64,000 bases of DNA from Anaerolineae bacterium (GTDB lineage Bacteria > Chloroflexota > Anaerolineae > Aggregatilineales > Phototrophicaceae): contig JAJDZV010000005.1 of the NCBI GenBank assembly GCA_022824465.1, positions 239,351 to 303,350 of the forward strand, given 5' to 3'. Positions 27,395-37,050 of this stretch are shown here, in pieces. Position 1 is the stretch's first letter, and every line of letters begins with the position of its first letter. The translations under genes were made by a program, and so were the position numbers. The notes beneath the pieces were generated by a model, which was not told the origin of the DNA, did no database searches, and worked only from the letters and a program-made list of their open reading frames with translations.

Positions 27395-28770
27395 CAAACC
27401 GCGACAACAAGCAGCGGATCCCGCTCCCGTTCCTGCCGCGGCAGCCGCGCCTGCATGCTCCAAGGACCAGTCCAGGTAATTTCCATTTGCGCCAGCTTCC
27501 CGCGCCAATCGCCCGGCGCTTCAAAGAATACCAGCTTGTTCTGCGGCGTGCGCGCGCGCCATCTGCCCTTGTGCCGGCTCTCCACCAGCACTTCAACCTG
27601 TCGTCCTAGATACTTGGCGTTTATCTCCGCCACCACCCGCGCCTGCAATTCCTCCAACATGCGATGTCGTTCGCGTTTCTCGTCTTCCGGCACATCATCG
27701 TCCATCCGGCGAGCGCTCACCGTCTGCGGGCGCGGACTGTAACGCGCCAGATGCGCCTTATCGAGCTTGAGCTCTTCCAACACTTTGTATGTTTCCATAA
27801 ACTGCTGGCGCGTCTCACCCGGGAAACCAACAATGATGTCAGTATAGATTGCAACGTCGGGTATGATCTTGCGGATCTTCGCCACCAGTCTGCGGTATTG
27901 GTCGGCAGTGTAGCCGCGCCGCATCCGCGCCAGCACAGTGTCGTCGCCGGCTTGAATCGGCGCCTCGATATGCGGCATCACGCGCGGCAGCTCCGCAACC
28001 GTCTTCAGCAACTTTTCCGTCATCCAGTTCGGGTGGCTTGTTAGAAAGCGTATCCGCTCCAGTCCGACGTCTTCCGCCACGTCATGCACGATTCGCAGCA
28101 AATCCGCCAAATCCGGCCCATCCGGAATGTCTTTGCCATAGCGATCGACAATCTGACCCAACAAGGTCGCTTCTTTCACGCCCTGCGCCGCCAGGCTGCG
28201 TATCTGCGCCACAATCTCACCGACGCTCCGGCTACGCTCAACACCCCGCCGAAAGGGGATAATGCAAAATGTACAGGCATGCGAACAGCCATACACCACC
28301 GGCACATGAGCGCTTACCAACTCGCCCCGCTCGCGCAAGGGCAATATGAGTTCGCCATCTTGCAGCGCATCGCGTTCCAGCCGCGCAGTCGCTTCCCGTT
28401 TGAGCGCATCCGATTCGTCCAGCCGCTCCCTCAGGAAGCTTACCATTGGGCGCGGATCAGACGGCGGCATGAAGACGTCAACATACGGCAAGCGCTGCCG
28501 CATCCACAGCGGATCGCGCACGCCCACCATGCAGCCCATTACGCCGATAACTTTGTCCGGCTGCGCCCGCTTGATCTTGTTGAGCAGATGCAGACGCCCT
28601 AGTCCCTTGTCTTCCGCGCTCTGCCGCACTACGCAGGTGTTGACCACCATGATGTCAGCCTCTTCGGGCTGCTCGGCGGCTTGATGTCCCAACTTCTCCA
28701 TCTCAGACGCCAGCAACTGCGAATCAGCTACATTCATCTGACAGCCAAGCGTCCAAATGTGGTATTGCAT
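27394..28770 (-). CDS. miaB: tRNA-2-methylthio-N6-adenosine synthase MiaB
   Basis: A 458-residue radical-SAM methylthiotransferase that modifies A37 of tRNAs reading U-starting codons. The N-terminal UPF0004 domain has Cys in LGCQMN, CVVRQSAED and VMGCM for one Fe-S cluster. The radical-SAM motif is CSHACTFCIIPFRRG. A C-terminal TRAM domain (LGRQVEVLVESRHKGRWRART) contacts tRNA. The ATG at 28770 is chosen over a TTG two codons upstream. The LGRQ/RTPQNKLVFF pattern favours MiaB over RimO or MtaB. Confidence 0.92.
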   Translation of the reverse strand: MQYHIWTLGCQMNVADSQLLASEMEKLGHQAAEQPEEADIMVVNTCVVRQSAEDKGLGRLHLLNKIKRAQPDKVIGVMGCMVGVRDPLWMRQRLPYVDVFMPPSDPRPMVSFLRERLDESDALKREATARLERDALQDGELILPLRERGELVSAHVPVVYGCSHACTFCIIPFRRGVERSRSVGEIVAQIRSLAAQGVKEATLLGQIVDRYGKDIPDGPDLADLLRIVHDVAEDVGLERIRFLTSHPNWMTEKLLKTVAELPRVMPHIEAPIQAGDDTVLARMRRGYTADQYRRLVAKIRKIIPDVAIYTDIIVGFPGETRQQFMETYKVLEELKLDKAHLARYSPRPQTVSARRMDDDVPEDEKRERHRMLEELQARVVAEINAKYLGRQVEVLVESRHKGRWRARTPQNKLVFFEAPGDWRGKLAQMEITWTGPWSMQARLPRQERERDPLLVVAV

Positions 28771-28885
28771 CGTCAACTCACTCGGCCAAACTCCAGCCGC
28801 ATTCTAGTGCATGGCAGCGCGGCGGTCAATGTAAGCCTGACCACCGCAGCACGTCGGACTGGCGCCAGATGATCCCGCGCGAGCC

Positions 28886-31453
28886 TCAAGCCCAGACAAT
28901 CTTATGCGGCACAAACGACGAATGCAGATACTCATGAAACGGAAGTATCCGCACCGAAAAGCCGACATTTCCCGTCAACCGGAAGACGTGCTCGGCGAGG
29001 AAAGTATAGACGCCGCTGCCGTTTTCAACCTCAATCCGCATATCCACCGACTTGCCGTCGCGGATATTGCCGGCGGAATCCAGCGCGCCGTAATAGAGCT
29101 GCACCTTGACATCCTTCGGTCCCAAACTGCCCAATTCCACGCGCGCATGGATGTCCGTGCGGCTGCCGATCTCAACATCGCCATCGCGGATGTCCACGTC
29201 CAGCACTCTTACCTCGCGCCAGACCCGATCGAGGTTCTGCCGCCAATCGACGAACAGCGCCGCGCCCGCAAAATCAAAGGCGCTCATGGCTTGGCTGGCC
29301 TGAAACCGCGGTAGATAAAACTCGTCTGCGTATTCCTGTACCATGCGATGCGTGTTGAAGAAGTGCGCCAGCTCGGTCATGCTGTGCTTTACCCGGCGGA
29401 TCCATTCGCGCGGCAGACCATCGCGCGCCTGCCGATAGAAGAGCGGCACAATGTCTTGCTCCAACAAATTATATAGCGCCTGACTCTCGACGTAGTCCTG
29501 GTGCGCCCAATCCTCTTCTTGATACTCCTCGCCATGTCCGATTGACCAGCCCAGGTCCGGCTGATACGCCTCCGCCCACCAGCCATCGGGAATGCTGCAA
29601 TTCAAGCCGCCGTTATAGATCACCTTCATTCCGCTCGTGCCGCTGGCTTCCTTTGGCCGCCGCGGATTGTTCAGCCACACATCCACACCCTGCACCATGT
29701 ACCGCGCCACATTCATATCGTAATTCTCCAGAAATACGATTGAATTGCGGAAGTCATGGTCCCGCGCCACATTGACGATCGTGCGGATAAACTCCTTGCC
29801 TTCATTGTCATGCGGATGCGCCTTGCCCGCAAATATGAACTGCACCGGCCGATCCGCATCCGTCAACAAGCGCCGCAACCGGCCCAAGTCGCGAAAGATC
29901 AGGGTCGCCCGCTTGTATGTGGCGAAGCGCCGCGCAAAGCCAATCGTCAGCGCATCCGGATTCAATACCTCATCCGCCGCTTCTATCTCCGTCTGCGAGA
30001 CGCCCCGCCGTTGCAGCTGCGCGCGCAGCCGGTCACGCGCAAAGGCCACCAGTCGTTCCCGCCGCCGCACATGCGTCCGCCAAAGCTCCGCGTCCGGTAT
30101 CGTCTTCACGCCATCCCAAATCTCCCGCCGAGATTCTTCCGAGCGCCAGCCGGGATCCAGGTAGCGATCGAAAAGCTGCGCCATCTCCTGGCTGACCCAG
30201 GTCTGCACATGCACCCCATTGGTGATCGCCCGTATTGGCACTTCATGCTCCGGCACATGGGGGTAGACCCAATTCCACATCGCGCGCGAAACCGCCCCGT
30301 GCAACTGCGCCACGCCATTGGTTCCCGACGACAAATTAAGCGCCATCACCGACATGGAAAACAACTCGTAGTGCCCCATGTACTCGCGCCCAAGATCAAT
30401 AAACTGATCACGACTTATCCCCAGCTCGCCCATCAAATCAGTGAAATGCTCGTCGATAAGGTCGAAGCCGAAGCGCTCCAGGCCCGCCGGCACCGGCGTA
30501 TGCACCGTAAAGACGCTGCTCGCCGCAGTCATTGCCTTGGCTTGCTCGAAAGTCAAACCATCGTCCTGCATATAGTTGCGAATCCGTTCAAGGAGCAAGA
30601 ATGCGGAATGCCCTTCGTTCATGTGAAATATGTCCGACTTAATGCCTAGCGCGCGCAATAGGCGAACGCCGCCGATGCCCAGCAATATCTCCTGTCGTAT
30701 CCGCGTGCGCCGGTCGCCGCCGTAGAGTCTATCGGTGAGATTGCGGTCTTCCTCCCGTTCATTCTCTTCGACATTGGTGTCCAGCAAGTACAGCGACACA
30801 CGGCCGACTTGCACTTTCCATATTTGCGCCGCCACTTCCCTGCCCGGCATGGGCACACAGACCATGACCGGCGCGCCGCGCTCATCGGTCTCCCGCTTGA
30901 CTGGCAAGTTCACATAATCATTCAGCGGATACGATTCCAACTGGTAGCCGTCGGCGTTGAGATACTGCTGGAAATACCCCTCCTGATACAGAATGCCCAC
31001 GCCAACCAGCGGAATATTCAGATCGCTGGCGCTTTTCAAATGATCGCCGCTCAGCACGCCGAGGCCGCCCGAATAATTCTGCAAGCACTCGGTCAATCCA
31101 AATTCCATCGAGAAGTACGCGATTGTCGGCTGCGCGTCCAAATGTCCGTATTGCCGATCAAACCAGGTGTCCTCCGCGCGCATGTAATCATCATAGCTGC
31201 GGCAAACGCGCGCGTAATGCGCCATAAACGACGGGTCATCTACCAGCGAATTCAACCTATCCTGATCCATTAATCCCAGCATCCACTCCGGATTGTGTTG
31301 CGTCTCTTCCCACAAGTCGGGATCCAGTCGCCGGAACAATGAGATTGCTTCATGATCCCAAGCCCAACACAGGTTATATGTCAATTCATGCAATCTACGA
31401 AGTTGCGTCGGCAGTCTCGGCGCTACATTGACGCGCGCGACGGGTTGCACCAT
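28886..31453 (-). CDS. glgP: Alpha-glucan (glycogen) phosphorylase
   Basis: An 855-residue phosphorylase of the bacterial form that begins with a DUF3417 domain (LTYNLCWAWDHEA...). It releases glucose-1-phosphate from glycogen or maltodextrin. The PLP-binding Lys lies in EASGTSGMKVIYNG, and the phosphate-site region QFIFAGKAHPHDNEGKEF is present. It is divergent from two small CBM48 proteins and close to glgC/glgA, so the region handles both synthesis and breakdown of glycogen. A C-terminal extension of about 120 residues is beta-rich (VKVQLYYGALDSAGNI). Confidence 0.95.
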   Translation of the reverse strand: MVQPVARVNVAPRLPTQLRRLHELTYNLCWAWDHEAISLFRRLDPDLWEETQHNPEWMLGLMDQDRLNSLVDDPSFMAHYARVCRSYDDYMRAEDTWFDRQYGHLDAQPTIAYFSMEFGLTECLQNYSGGLGVLSGDHLKSASDLNIPLVGVGILYQEGYFQQYLNADGYQLESYPLNDYVNLPVKRETDERGAPVMVCVPMPGREVAAQIWKVQVGRVSLYLLDTNVEENEREEDRNLTDRLYGGDRRTRIRQEILLGIGGVRLLRALGIKSDIFHMNEGHSAFLLLERIRNYMQDDGLTFEQAKAMTAASSVFTVHTPVPAGLERFGFDLIDEHFTDLMGELGISRDQFIDLGREYMGHYELFSMSVMALNLSSGTNGVAQLHGAVSRAMWNWVYPHVPEHEVPIRAITNGVHVQTWVSQEMAQLFDRYLDPGWRSEESRREIWDGVKTIPDAELWRTHVRRRERLVAFARDRLRAQLQRRGVSQTEIEAADEVLNPDALTIGFARRFATYKRATLIFRDLGRLRRLLTDADRPVQFIFAGKAHPHDNEGKEFIRTIVNVARDHDFRNSIVFLENYDMNVARYMVQGVDVWLNNPRRPKEASGTSGMKVIYNGGLNCSIPDGWWAEAYQPDLGWSIGHGEEYQEEDWAHQDYVESQALYNLLEQDIVPLFYRQARDGLPREWIRRVKHSMTELAHFFNTHRMVQEYADEFYLPRFQASQAMSAFDFAGAALFVDWRQNLDRVWREVRVLDVDIRDGDVEIGSRTDIHARVELGSLGPKDVKVQLYYGALDSAGNIRDGKSVDMRIEVENGSGVYTFLAEHVFRLTGNVGFSVRILPFHEYLHSSFVPHKIVWA

Positions 31454-31657
31454 CAGGCAGGCTCCCTTGTGTCAGACGAATACAGTGTCTTGCAAACCGG
31501 CAATTGTATCGCTTGCTGAATATATTTCTACTGTTGAGTTTTCAAGCCACTCGGCTCCGAACCTGATTACGACCGCGCAGCGCATGGTCAACTGTCACAA
31601 CGGAACCAATGACATTGCCGGCAATTGCGCTCATATCACTTTTTTGCGCCATTCTGT

Positions 31658-31663
31658 TATGAT
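31658..31663 (+). promoter_or_regulatory. Candidate -10 box for the CBM48 genes
   Basis: TATGAT lies 58 bp upstream of the first CBM48 start, in the 267-bp divergent region between glgP and the CBM48 pair. The bases 17 bp upstream do not resemble TTGACA, so this is weak. A strong ribosome site (GAGGAGAAC) precedes 31721. Confidence 0.3.
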
Positions 31664-31720
31664 ACGATAAACGCAGCAATACTTTACTCGCTTTGTCTGT
31701 CCAACAGATGAGGAGAACGC

Positions 31721-32017
31721 ATGCTGAAGAAACGATACTTGAAAAGCAGAAACGCCTGCAAGGTCACGTTCTACACATCACCGGAAATCTCAGCCGCAAG
31801 CGTTGTCTTGATGGGCGACTTCAACGATTGGCGGCGCAATTCCACGCCCATGACGCCCCTGAAAGACGGACGCTTCAAAGCCACGGTCGAACTGCCGAAA
31901 GACAAGGCATATCAATTCCGCTACCTCGCAGACGACAGCCAATGGCATAACGATTGGGATGCCGATCAATACGTACCCAATCCCTTCTGCGGAGATAATT
32001 CAGTAGTCGAGGTATAG
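31721..32017 (+). CDS. Stand-alone CBM48/isoamylase-early domain protein 1
   Basis: A 98-residue cytosolic protein that is essentially one carbohydrate-binding module 48 (glycogen-binding Ig-like domain): VTFYTSPEISAASVVLMGDFNDW, then the FRYLADDSQWHNDWDADQYVPNPF strand pair typical of the fold. The Trp residues after GDFNDW and in the QWHNDWDAD loop fit starch or glycogen contacts seen in AMPK-beta and branching enzymes. There is no catalytic domain. It is followed 2 bp later by a paralogue. A role in tethering or sensing glycogen is inferred. Confidence 0.85.
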   Translation: MLKKRYLKSRNACKVTFYTSPEISAASVVLMGDFNDWRRNSTPMTPLKDGRFKATVELPKDKAYQFRYLADDSQWHNDWDADQYVPNPFCGDNSVVEV

Positions 32018-32019
32018 CG

Positions 32020-32313
32020 ATGATAAAGAAGACGCTGCGTAAAGACGGCAACATCCTGGTCTGCTTCTACACCGAAGCGACCCCAGATGCCGAAACGGTT
32101 CACTTGGTCGGCAGTTTTGATGACTGGGACACTAACGCGCATCCCATGAAGCGGCTCAAGGACGGCCGCTTTATGGCAAGGCGCATATTTGAACCGGACT
32201 TCAGTCACGAATACCGCTATTTGGTGAATGGCGAAACGTGGATCAACGAGGAAGAAGCCGACAATTACGTACCCAACATCCACGGCAGCTACAATTGCGT
32301 CGTCAAAACCTGA
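32020..32313 (+). CDS. Stand-alone CBM48/isoamylase-early domain protein 2
   Basis: A 97-residue paralogue of the preceding gene: VCFYTEATPDAETVHLVGSFDDWD, then YRYLVNGETWINEEEADNYVPNIHG. It starts with ATG 2 bp after the first gene, so the pair is probably cotranslated and came from a tandem duplication. The two sequences have diverged well beyond the conserved motifs, so they may bind different ligands or form a heterodimer. A clear stem-loop terminator follows. Confidence 0.85.
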   Translation: MIKKTLRKDGNILVCFYTEATPDAETVHLVGSFDDWDTNAHPMKRLKDGRFMARRIFEPDFSHEYRYLVNGETWINEEEADNYVPNIHGSYNCVVKT

Positions 32314-32325
32314 CACATGACTTGC

Positions 32326-32346
32326 AGGTCTCCGCTACGGAGACCT
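32326..32346 (+). terminator. Rho-independent terminator after the CBM48 pair
   Basis: AGGTCTCC and GGAGACCT form a perfect 8-bp stem around a GCTAC loop, followed by the T-rich CTTCTCTTGTCTAT. It lies 13 bp after the second CBM48 stop and between convergent genes, so it may also block minus-strand transcripts of the LLM gene. Confidence 0.75.
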
Positions 32347-32356
32347 CTTCTCTTGT

Positions 32357-33136
32357 CTATGCATTCATCCGGTCGCGCCAGGCAATCAATGCCTCAAGCC
32401 TGCCATAATCCGGCGGCACAGCCGTCATCATGATGAAATGGCTCGCTCCCGCTTCGGCAAAGGCATCCAGGTCACCCGGAATATCGTCGTTGCCCGTCAC
32501 CGATACCGTGCGTTCGACCGCCGCCGGATCCCGCCCAACCTCCGCGCACCACTTGTCCAAGACGGCGCACTTGTGCGCGAATGTCTCCGGCGGGCCAAAA
32601 CCATTCCATAAGTCCGCGTGCTGCGCCGTCAGCTTCAAAGTCACCTTTTCCCCGCCGCCGCCAATCATTATCGGGATTGGATTGCGCACGGGCGGAGGCA
32701 GTTCCTTGGACATCCGCTCTTTGATTATCGGCAGCGCCGCGCCCAAATCTCGTAAACGGCTGCCAGCTGTGCCGAAGTCATAGCCAAATTCCTCGTAGTC
32801 CTTCTCGAACCAGCCCGCGCCGATGCCCAATATCAGGCGTCCCCCGCTGATATGATCAACCGTGTTCGCCATCTGCGTCAACAGCGCCGGGTTGCGATAA
32901 CTATTGCAGGTGACCAAAGTGCCGATTTCCACATTCGACGTCAGCATGGCGATCGCCGTCAAGAGCGTCCAACCCTCGAAGTGATTGTTGTTGCCCTCGC
33001 CATAGAGCGGGTAGAAGTGATCCCAATTCCAAATCGAGTCCACGCCCAGCGCTTCACTCGCTTTCACCGCCTCGGCATACGTCTCATAACTCACATGCTG
33101 GGGATGCAACTGCACCCCGACCTTGACCTTGCTCAT
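32357..33136 (-). CDS. LLM-class F420-dependent oxidoreductase
   Basis: A 259-residue luciferase-like monooxygenase-fold (TIM barrel) protein. The SIWNWDHF strand, VEIGTLVTCNSYRNPALLTQMANTVDHISGGRLILGIGAGWF and the C-terminal HFIMM segment are typical of the F420-using branch. AAGGAGGA precedes the ATG at 33136 and overlaps the end of glgC, making it the last gene of a glgA-glgC-LLM operon. The substrate is unknown. Presence of the coenzyme F420 pathway is implied, but its genes are not in this window. Confidence 0.88.
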   Translation of the reverse strand: MSKVKVGVQLHPQHVSYETYAEAVKASEALGVDSIWNWDHFYPLYGEGNNNHFEGWTLLTAIAMLTSNVEIGTLVTCNSYRNPALLTQMANTVDHISGGRLILGIGAGWFEKDYEEFGYDFGTAGSRLRDLGAALPIIKERMSKELPPPVRNPIPIMIGGGGEKVTLKLTAQHADLWNGFGPPETFAHKCAVLDKWCAEVGRDPAAVERTVSVTGNDDIPGDLDAFAEAGASHFIMMTAVPPDYGRLEALIAWRDRMNA

Positions 33137-33145
33137 CACTCCTCC

Positions 33146-34414
33146 TTATTGTCCAGCGCGTGAAGAAAACTCTACATCGCTGCCCGTCGGCACCGTCATA
33201 TTGCTGAAGCGGGCAAAGCTCTCGTGAGTACAGTCTGACCCGACCACTGTGCCCGCGCCGATCGTGAACTCCGGCGGAATACGCGCGTTCTTGCCCACGC
33301 TGGTGATCTTCAGGTCGCCCATATCCTGCCAAGACCCCACACGTGCATTCTTGCCGATGACGGCGATCTTGTCCACCAAGGCGCGCTCCACATGCGCTCC
33401 CGATTCCACATAGGCGTCGTTCAAGATTACCGACTCGCGTATCACCGCGCCCGGACCAATGAAAACGCCCGGCGATAATACCGAACGCTCGATTACCGCG
33501 CCCGCGCCGATGACCGACCCGTCCGTAATCATGCTGTCGACAATGCGGGCATCCGCGCCGATGCGCACCGGCGGCCGCTCCTCGCTGCGTGTATGAATCA
33601 CCCAGGTGCGATCGTTGAGATTCAGCGACGGCGGGCTCGCCAACAAATCCATGTGCGCTTCCCAATAGGCGTCAACCGTGCCGACGTCAATCCAGTAACC
33701 GCCATACGGATACGCATAGATGCTGAAGTTGTCCGCCACCATCTTGGGAAGGATGTCCTTGCCGAAATCATGTTCCGAAGTTGGATCATTCTGATCGTCG
33801 TTCAGCACGCGCTCCAATACGGAATAGTCAAAGACATAAACCCCCATATTCGCCAAATTGCCTGGAGGAGCCTTTGGCTTTTCGATGAAGTCGGTAACCC
33901 GGTAGTCCTTGTCCGCGTCAACAATGCCGAAGCGGCTCGCCTCATCCAAAGGCACGCGTATCGTGCAAACCGTCGCGTCGGCGCCCTTGTCGCGGTGATA
34001 CTGCATCAGCATGTCGTAATCCATCTCATAGATATGGTCGCCCGACAAAACTAGCACATATTCGGGCCGCCCCTGCCGCACAAAATTGAGATTCTGCGCC
34101 ACCGCGTCAGCCGTCCCAGCGTACCAATCAGTGTCAAAGCTCCCCTGAAATGGCTGCAGCAGACGCACGCCGCCGGTGAATGACCGGTCGAGATCCCAGG
34201 GCCGTCCACGCCGGATATGATCGTTCAGACTGTGCGGACGATACTGCGTCAAGACCAATACATCAAACACGTTGGAATTCACGCAGTTGCTCAACGCGAA
34301 ATCTATGATGCGGTATTTACCCCCGAATGGCACCGCCGGTTTGGCGCGCTTGATCGTCAATACGCCCAGTCGCGTACCCTTGCCGCCGGCCAAGATAACC
34401 GCCTTAATCTTCAC
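33146..34414 (-). CDS. glgC: Glucose-1-phosphate adenylyltransferase
   Basis: A 422-residue enzyme making ADP-glucose for glycogen synthesis. It has an N-terminal nucleotidyltransferase domain (ILAGGKGTRLGVLT, KPAVPFGGKYRIIDF, FIEKP) and a C-terminal left-handed beta-helix with hexapeptide repeats (SVIGAGAVIERSVLSPGV...). The start is GTG at 34414 after AAGGGGGAAGC. The family is usually allosterically regulated by glycolytic intermediates. It is cotranscribed with glgA, with a 46-bp gap. Confidence 0.96.
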   Translation of the reverse strand: MKIKAVILAGGKGTRLGVLTIKRAKPAVPFGGKYRIIDFALSNCVNSNVFDVLVLTQYRPHSLNDHIRRGRPWDLDRSFTGGVRLLQPFQGSFDTDWYAGTADAVAQNLNFVRQGRPEYVLVLSGDHIYEMDYDMLMQYHRDKGADATVCTIRVPLDEASRFGIVDADKDYRVTDFIEKPKAPPGNLANMGVYVFDYSVLERVLNDDQNDPTSEHDFGKDILPKMVADNFSIYAYPYGGYWIDVGTVDAYWEAHMDLLASPPSLNLNDRTWVIHTRSEERPPVRIGADARIVDSMITDGSVIGAGAVIERSVLSPGVFIGPGAVIRESVILNDAYVESGAHVERALVDKIAVIGKNARVGSWQDMGDLKITSVGKNARIPPEFTIGAGTVVGSDCTHESFARFSNMTVPTGSDVEFSSRAGQ

Positions 34415-34460
34415 GCTTCCCCCTTACAACAATGCCGGTTGATTGCTCCGCCCGGCGCGT

Positions 34461-35930
34461 CTAGGCCACTCGACTCATCGCCTTCATCCGCGCGAGTTCG
34501 TAAAGCTCGATATACTCTCCCGCGCTCTTGCGCCAGCTGAAATCCATCCGCATGGCGCGCTCCTGCATGCGGCGCCATGCCTCAGGCTTCTGCTCATAGA
34601 CATCCAGCGCCCAATTGAGCGTCCCTTCGACCGCTTGCGCCTCCTGCCACTGAAAGACAAACCCGACGCCAACATCTGCGTCGCCATCGTCGAAGTTGAC
34701 GACGGTATCAGCCAAACCGCCGGTTTCACGCACAAGCGGCAGCGCGCCATAACGCATCGCCATCATCTGCCCCATGCCGCAGGGCTCAAAGTGGCTCGGC
34801 ATCAAAAAAATATCACAGCCGGCATAGATCTGCTGCGACAGCGCACCATCGAATTGCAGGAAAGCGCGCGCCATGTCGCCGAAATCCTGGTCCAACTGCA
34901 AGAAGGCATGTTCAATCTCACTGTCTCCGGCGCCCAGCGCCACCAATTGCACATCACGCGCGCCCAGAATGTTTCGCAGCGCCGGCAGCGCCATGTCAAA
35001 TCCCTTCTGCGCCGCCAGCCGACTCACCACACCAACCAGCGCAGTATCCGCGCGCACCGGCAACCGCGCAAATGACTGCAAATGACGCTTGTTCGGCGGC
35101 CGACCGCTGACGAAACACCCGGCATCGTAATTGCTCGCCAGCTCGCTGTCCGTCGCCGGATCCCAGCGGTCACAATCAAGCCCGTTTAGTATACCGCGCA
35201 GATCCGCCGCCCGTGCCTCAATCAACGGCGCGAGCTCATAGCCGGCGTAACTATACTTTATCTCTTCGGCGTATCGCGGGCTGACAGTCGAAATCACATC
35301 GCTGTAGGCTATGCCGATGCCCAGCAGATTATCGGTCAAGCCCAGCGCCGCCAGCTCCGGATGATGCCGTCCCAGCACCCCGGCATGCCATAGAAACCCG
35401 CCCGCGTGATTGCCCTGATACGCGATGTTATGAATGCTAAGCACGCTCGCCAGGCGCGCCCAGACACCGTCGCCGCCATGCGCGCGAATCATAAAAGGCA
35501 GCAGGCTCGTATGCCAATCGTTCACATGCAAACAATCGGGAAACCAGCCCGCTCGCGCCTCCAGTTCATGCAAGGTCGCCATCAGCGCCTGATTGAAATG
35601 GATGAAACGCGCCATATCCCAATTCCACTCGCCGTACACATCTCCTTCCTGGCCGAAGTATGGCGGCGATTGCACTTGATAAAACGGCACGCCTTGATAC
35701 TCGCTGGCATAGAGGCTGATCTGGCTAACGCCAAGGCGATGAGAAAACTCGAAATCGAAGAGCGACTCAACCTCATTGCTCGCATGGTCAATGAAGCCGT
35801 ATCCCGGCATTATCACGCGCGCGTCCAATCCCTCCCGCCGCAGCGCCGCGGGCAAGGAGCCTACGACATCCGCCATGCCGCCCACCTTGGCGTAGGGCAC
35901 AGCTTCCGCGCTCGCTATCAAAACCTTCAT
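34461..35930 (-). CDS. glgA: Glycogen synthase (ADP-glucose, GT5)
   Basis: A 489-residue GT5 glycosyltransferase that extends alpha-1,4-glucan from ADP-glucose. The N-terminal KVGGMADVVGSLP loop binds the donor, and the C-terminal half has VVSRLAAQKGFD and the FEPCGMGQMMAMRYGALPLVRETGGLADTV motif. It is the first gene of the glgA-glgC-LLM operon. The branching enzyme GlgB is not encoded in this window. Confidence 0.96.
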   Translation of the reverse strand: MKVLIASAEAVPYAKVGGMADVVGSLPAALRREGLDARVIMPGYGFIDHASNEVESLFDFEFSHRLGVSQISLYASEYQGVPFYQVQSPPYFGQEGDVYGEWNWDMARFIHFNQALMATLHELEARAGWFPDCLHVNDWHTSLLPFMIRAHGGDGVWARLASVLSIHNIAYQGNHAGGFLWHAGVLGRHHPELAALGLTDNLLGIGIAYSDVISTVSPRYAEEIKYSYAGYELAPLIEARAADLRGILNGLDCDRWDPATDSELASNYDAGCFVSGRPPNKRHLQSFARLPVRADTALVGVVSRLAAQKGFDMALPALRNILGARDVQLVALGAGDSEIEHAFLQLDQDFGDMARAFLQFDGALSQQIYAGCDIFLMPSHFEPCGMGQMMAMRYGALPLVRETGGLADTVVNFDDGDADVGVGFVFQWQEAQAVEGTLNWALDVYEQKPEAWRRMQERAMRMDFSWRKSAGEYIELYELARMKAMSRVA

Positions 35931-36081
35931 TGAGCTGGATCCCTACCCGCCATATTCACTCAACGCGCGATTGTAGCCCAACATTCAAACAATGAATACA
36001 TTCAGCTGCCCAATCGCGTTGCCAGCATTCCGCGCCTATGCTAGTATTCCACTGTCGCGCCACCTGTCACCGGTACCCAGT

Positions 36082-37023
36082 ATGATTCAGCCGCAGCGCC
36101 CCCAGCGAAAACTCAACCTGCTCCCGCAAATCGTCTTCCTGACGCTCACCTTTATCACGGCGCTCGGCGGAACCTACCTCGCACTGCGTCTCTTCGGCGA
36201 TCCCAATCAAGGCAGCCAGGTCCCCGAAATCATCACAGTCGAAGTTATCATCACCGCCACGCCCTTGCCCGCCAAATTCGTCACTGCCGCCCCCGCCGGC
36301 GCCGGGCGTCAGCAGATTGATCTCCCGGATGATATCGCCGCCGAAGCCAGAGGCGGGCAAGGCAACGCCATCGACCCCAACGCCCTTGGCGCCCGCAACG
36401 CCGGCCTTAGCACGCCGACCGTTTCAATCGCCGGCGGTCCAGTCCTGAATACCGCCTGCGAATTCTATACCGTCCTGGCGGGCGATTCCGCCTATTTCAT
36501 TGCGCTGCGCAAAAATGTCGAAATGGATGACTTGCTGCGGGTCAACGGCTTGACGATTGATACTGCCGCCAATCTGCAAATTGGACAGCGACTGCTCATT
36601 CCGCATGCCGGCTGCCGCGTCGACGAGCGCACTGGCGAGCCGCTGCCCGCCGCCCCCGCCGAGACTCCCGCTCCCGCCGCCACCAACACGCCCCTTGCCC
36701 CCCAATTCGAGATCATAGAGGCTGAAGGACTGGGCGACATCACGGCGGAAGCGGTTCGACTGCAAAATAGCGGCGGAACGATCAATATCAGCGACTGGAC
36801 CCTCTCCGATTCAGCCGGCAATACTTTCACCTTCTACAATACGCTGCTCTTTCCCGGGACCAGCATCATCCTTTATACGCGCAGTGGCACCGCGACCGCC
36901 GACGCGCGCTTCTGGGGCAAAGACGAGAGCGTCTGGGAAGCGGGCGAAGAACTCACACTGCGCGACGCAAATGGCCGCCACATGCAAACGCTGACCCTGC
37001 CAACAAGCGATGAAAGTCCCTGA
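36082..37023 (+). CDS. Membrane-anchored LysM and lamin-tail domain protein
   Basis: A 313-residue protein. One transmembrane helix (about 17-39) is followed by an extracytoplasmic region with Pro/Ala-rich linkers. A LysM domain (YTVLAGDSAYFIALRKNVEMDDLLRVNGL...IGQRLLIP) binds peptidoglycan or chitin-like glycans. The C-terminal domain (INISDWTLSDSAGNTFTF...GEELTLRDANGR) is a lamin-tail Ig-like domain. The ATG at 36082 puts the basic RPQRKLN stretch directly before the helix; the frame stays open up to 35992. The combination recurs in Chloroflexota. It is probably a cell-surface structural or adhesion protein. Confidence 0.8.
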   Translation: MIQPQRPQRKLNLLPQIVFLTLTFITALGGTYLALRLFGDPNQGSQVPEIITVEVIITATPLPAKFVTAAPAGAGRQQIDLPDDIAAEARGGQGNAIDPNALGARNAGLSTPTVSIAGGPVLNTACEFYTVLAGDSAYFIALRKNVEMDDLLRVNGLTIDTAANLQIGQRLLIPHAGCRVDERTGEPLPAAPAETPAPAATNTPLAPQFEIIEAEGLGDITAEAVRLQNSGGTINISDWTLSDSAGNTFTFYNTLLFPGTSIILYTRSGTATADARFWGKDESVWEAGEELTLRDANGRHMQTLTLPTSDESP

Positions 37024-37050
37024 ATCTGGCTAAGTCTGGAACGAGCCCCA

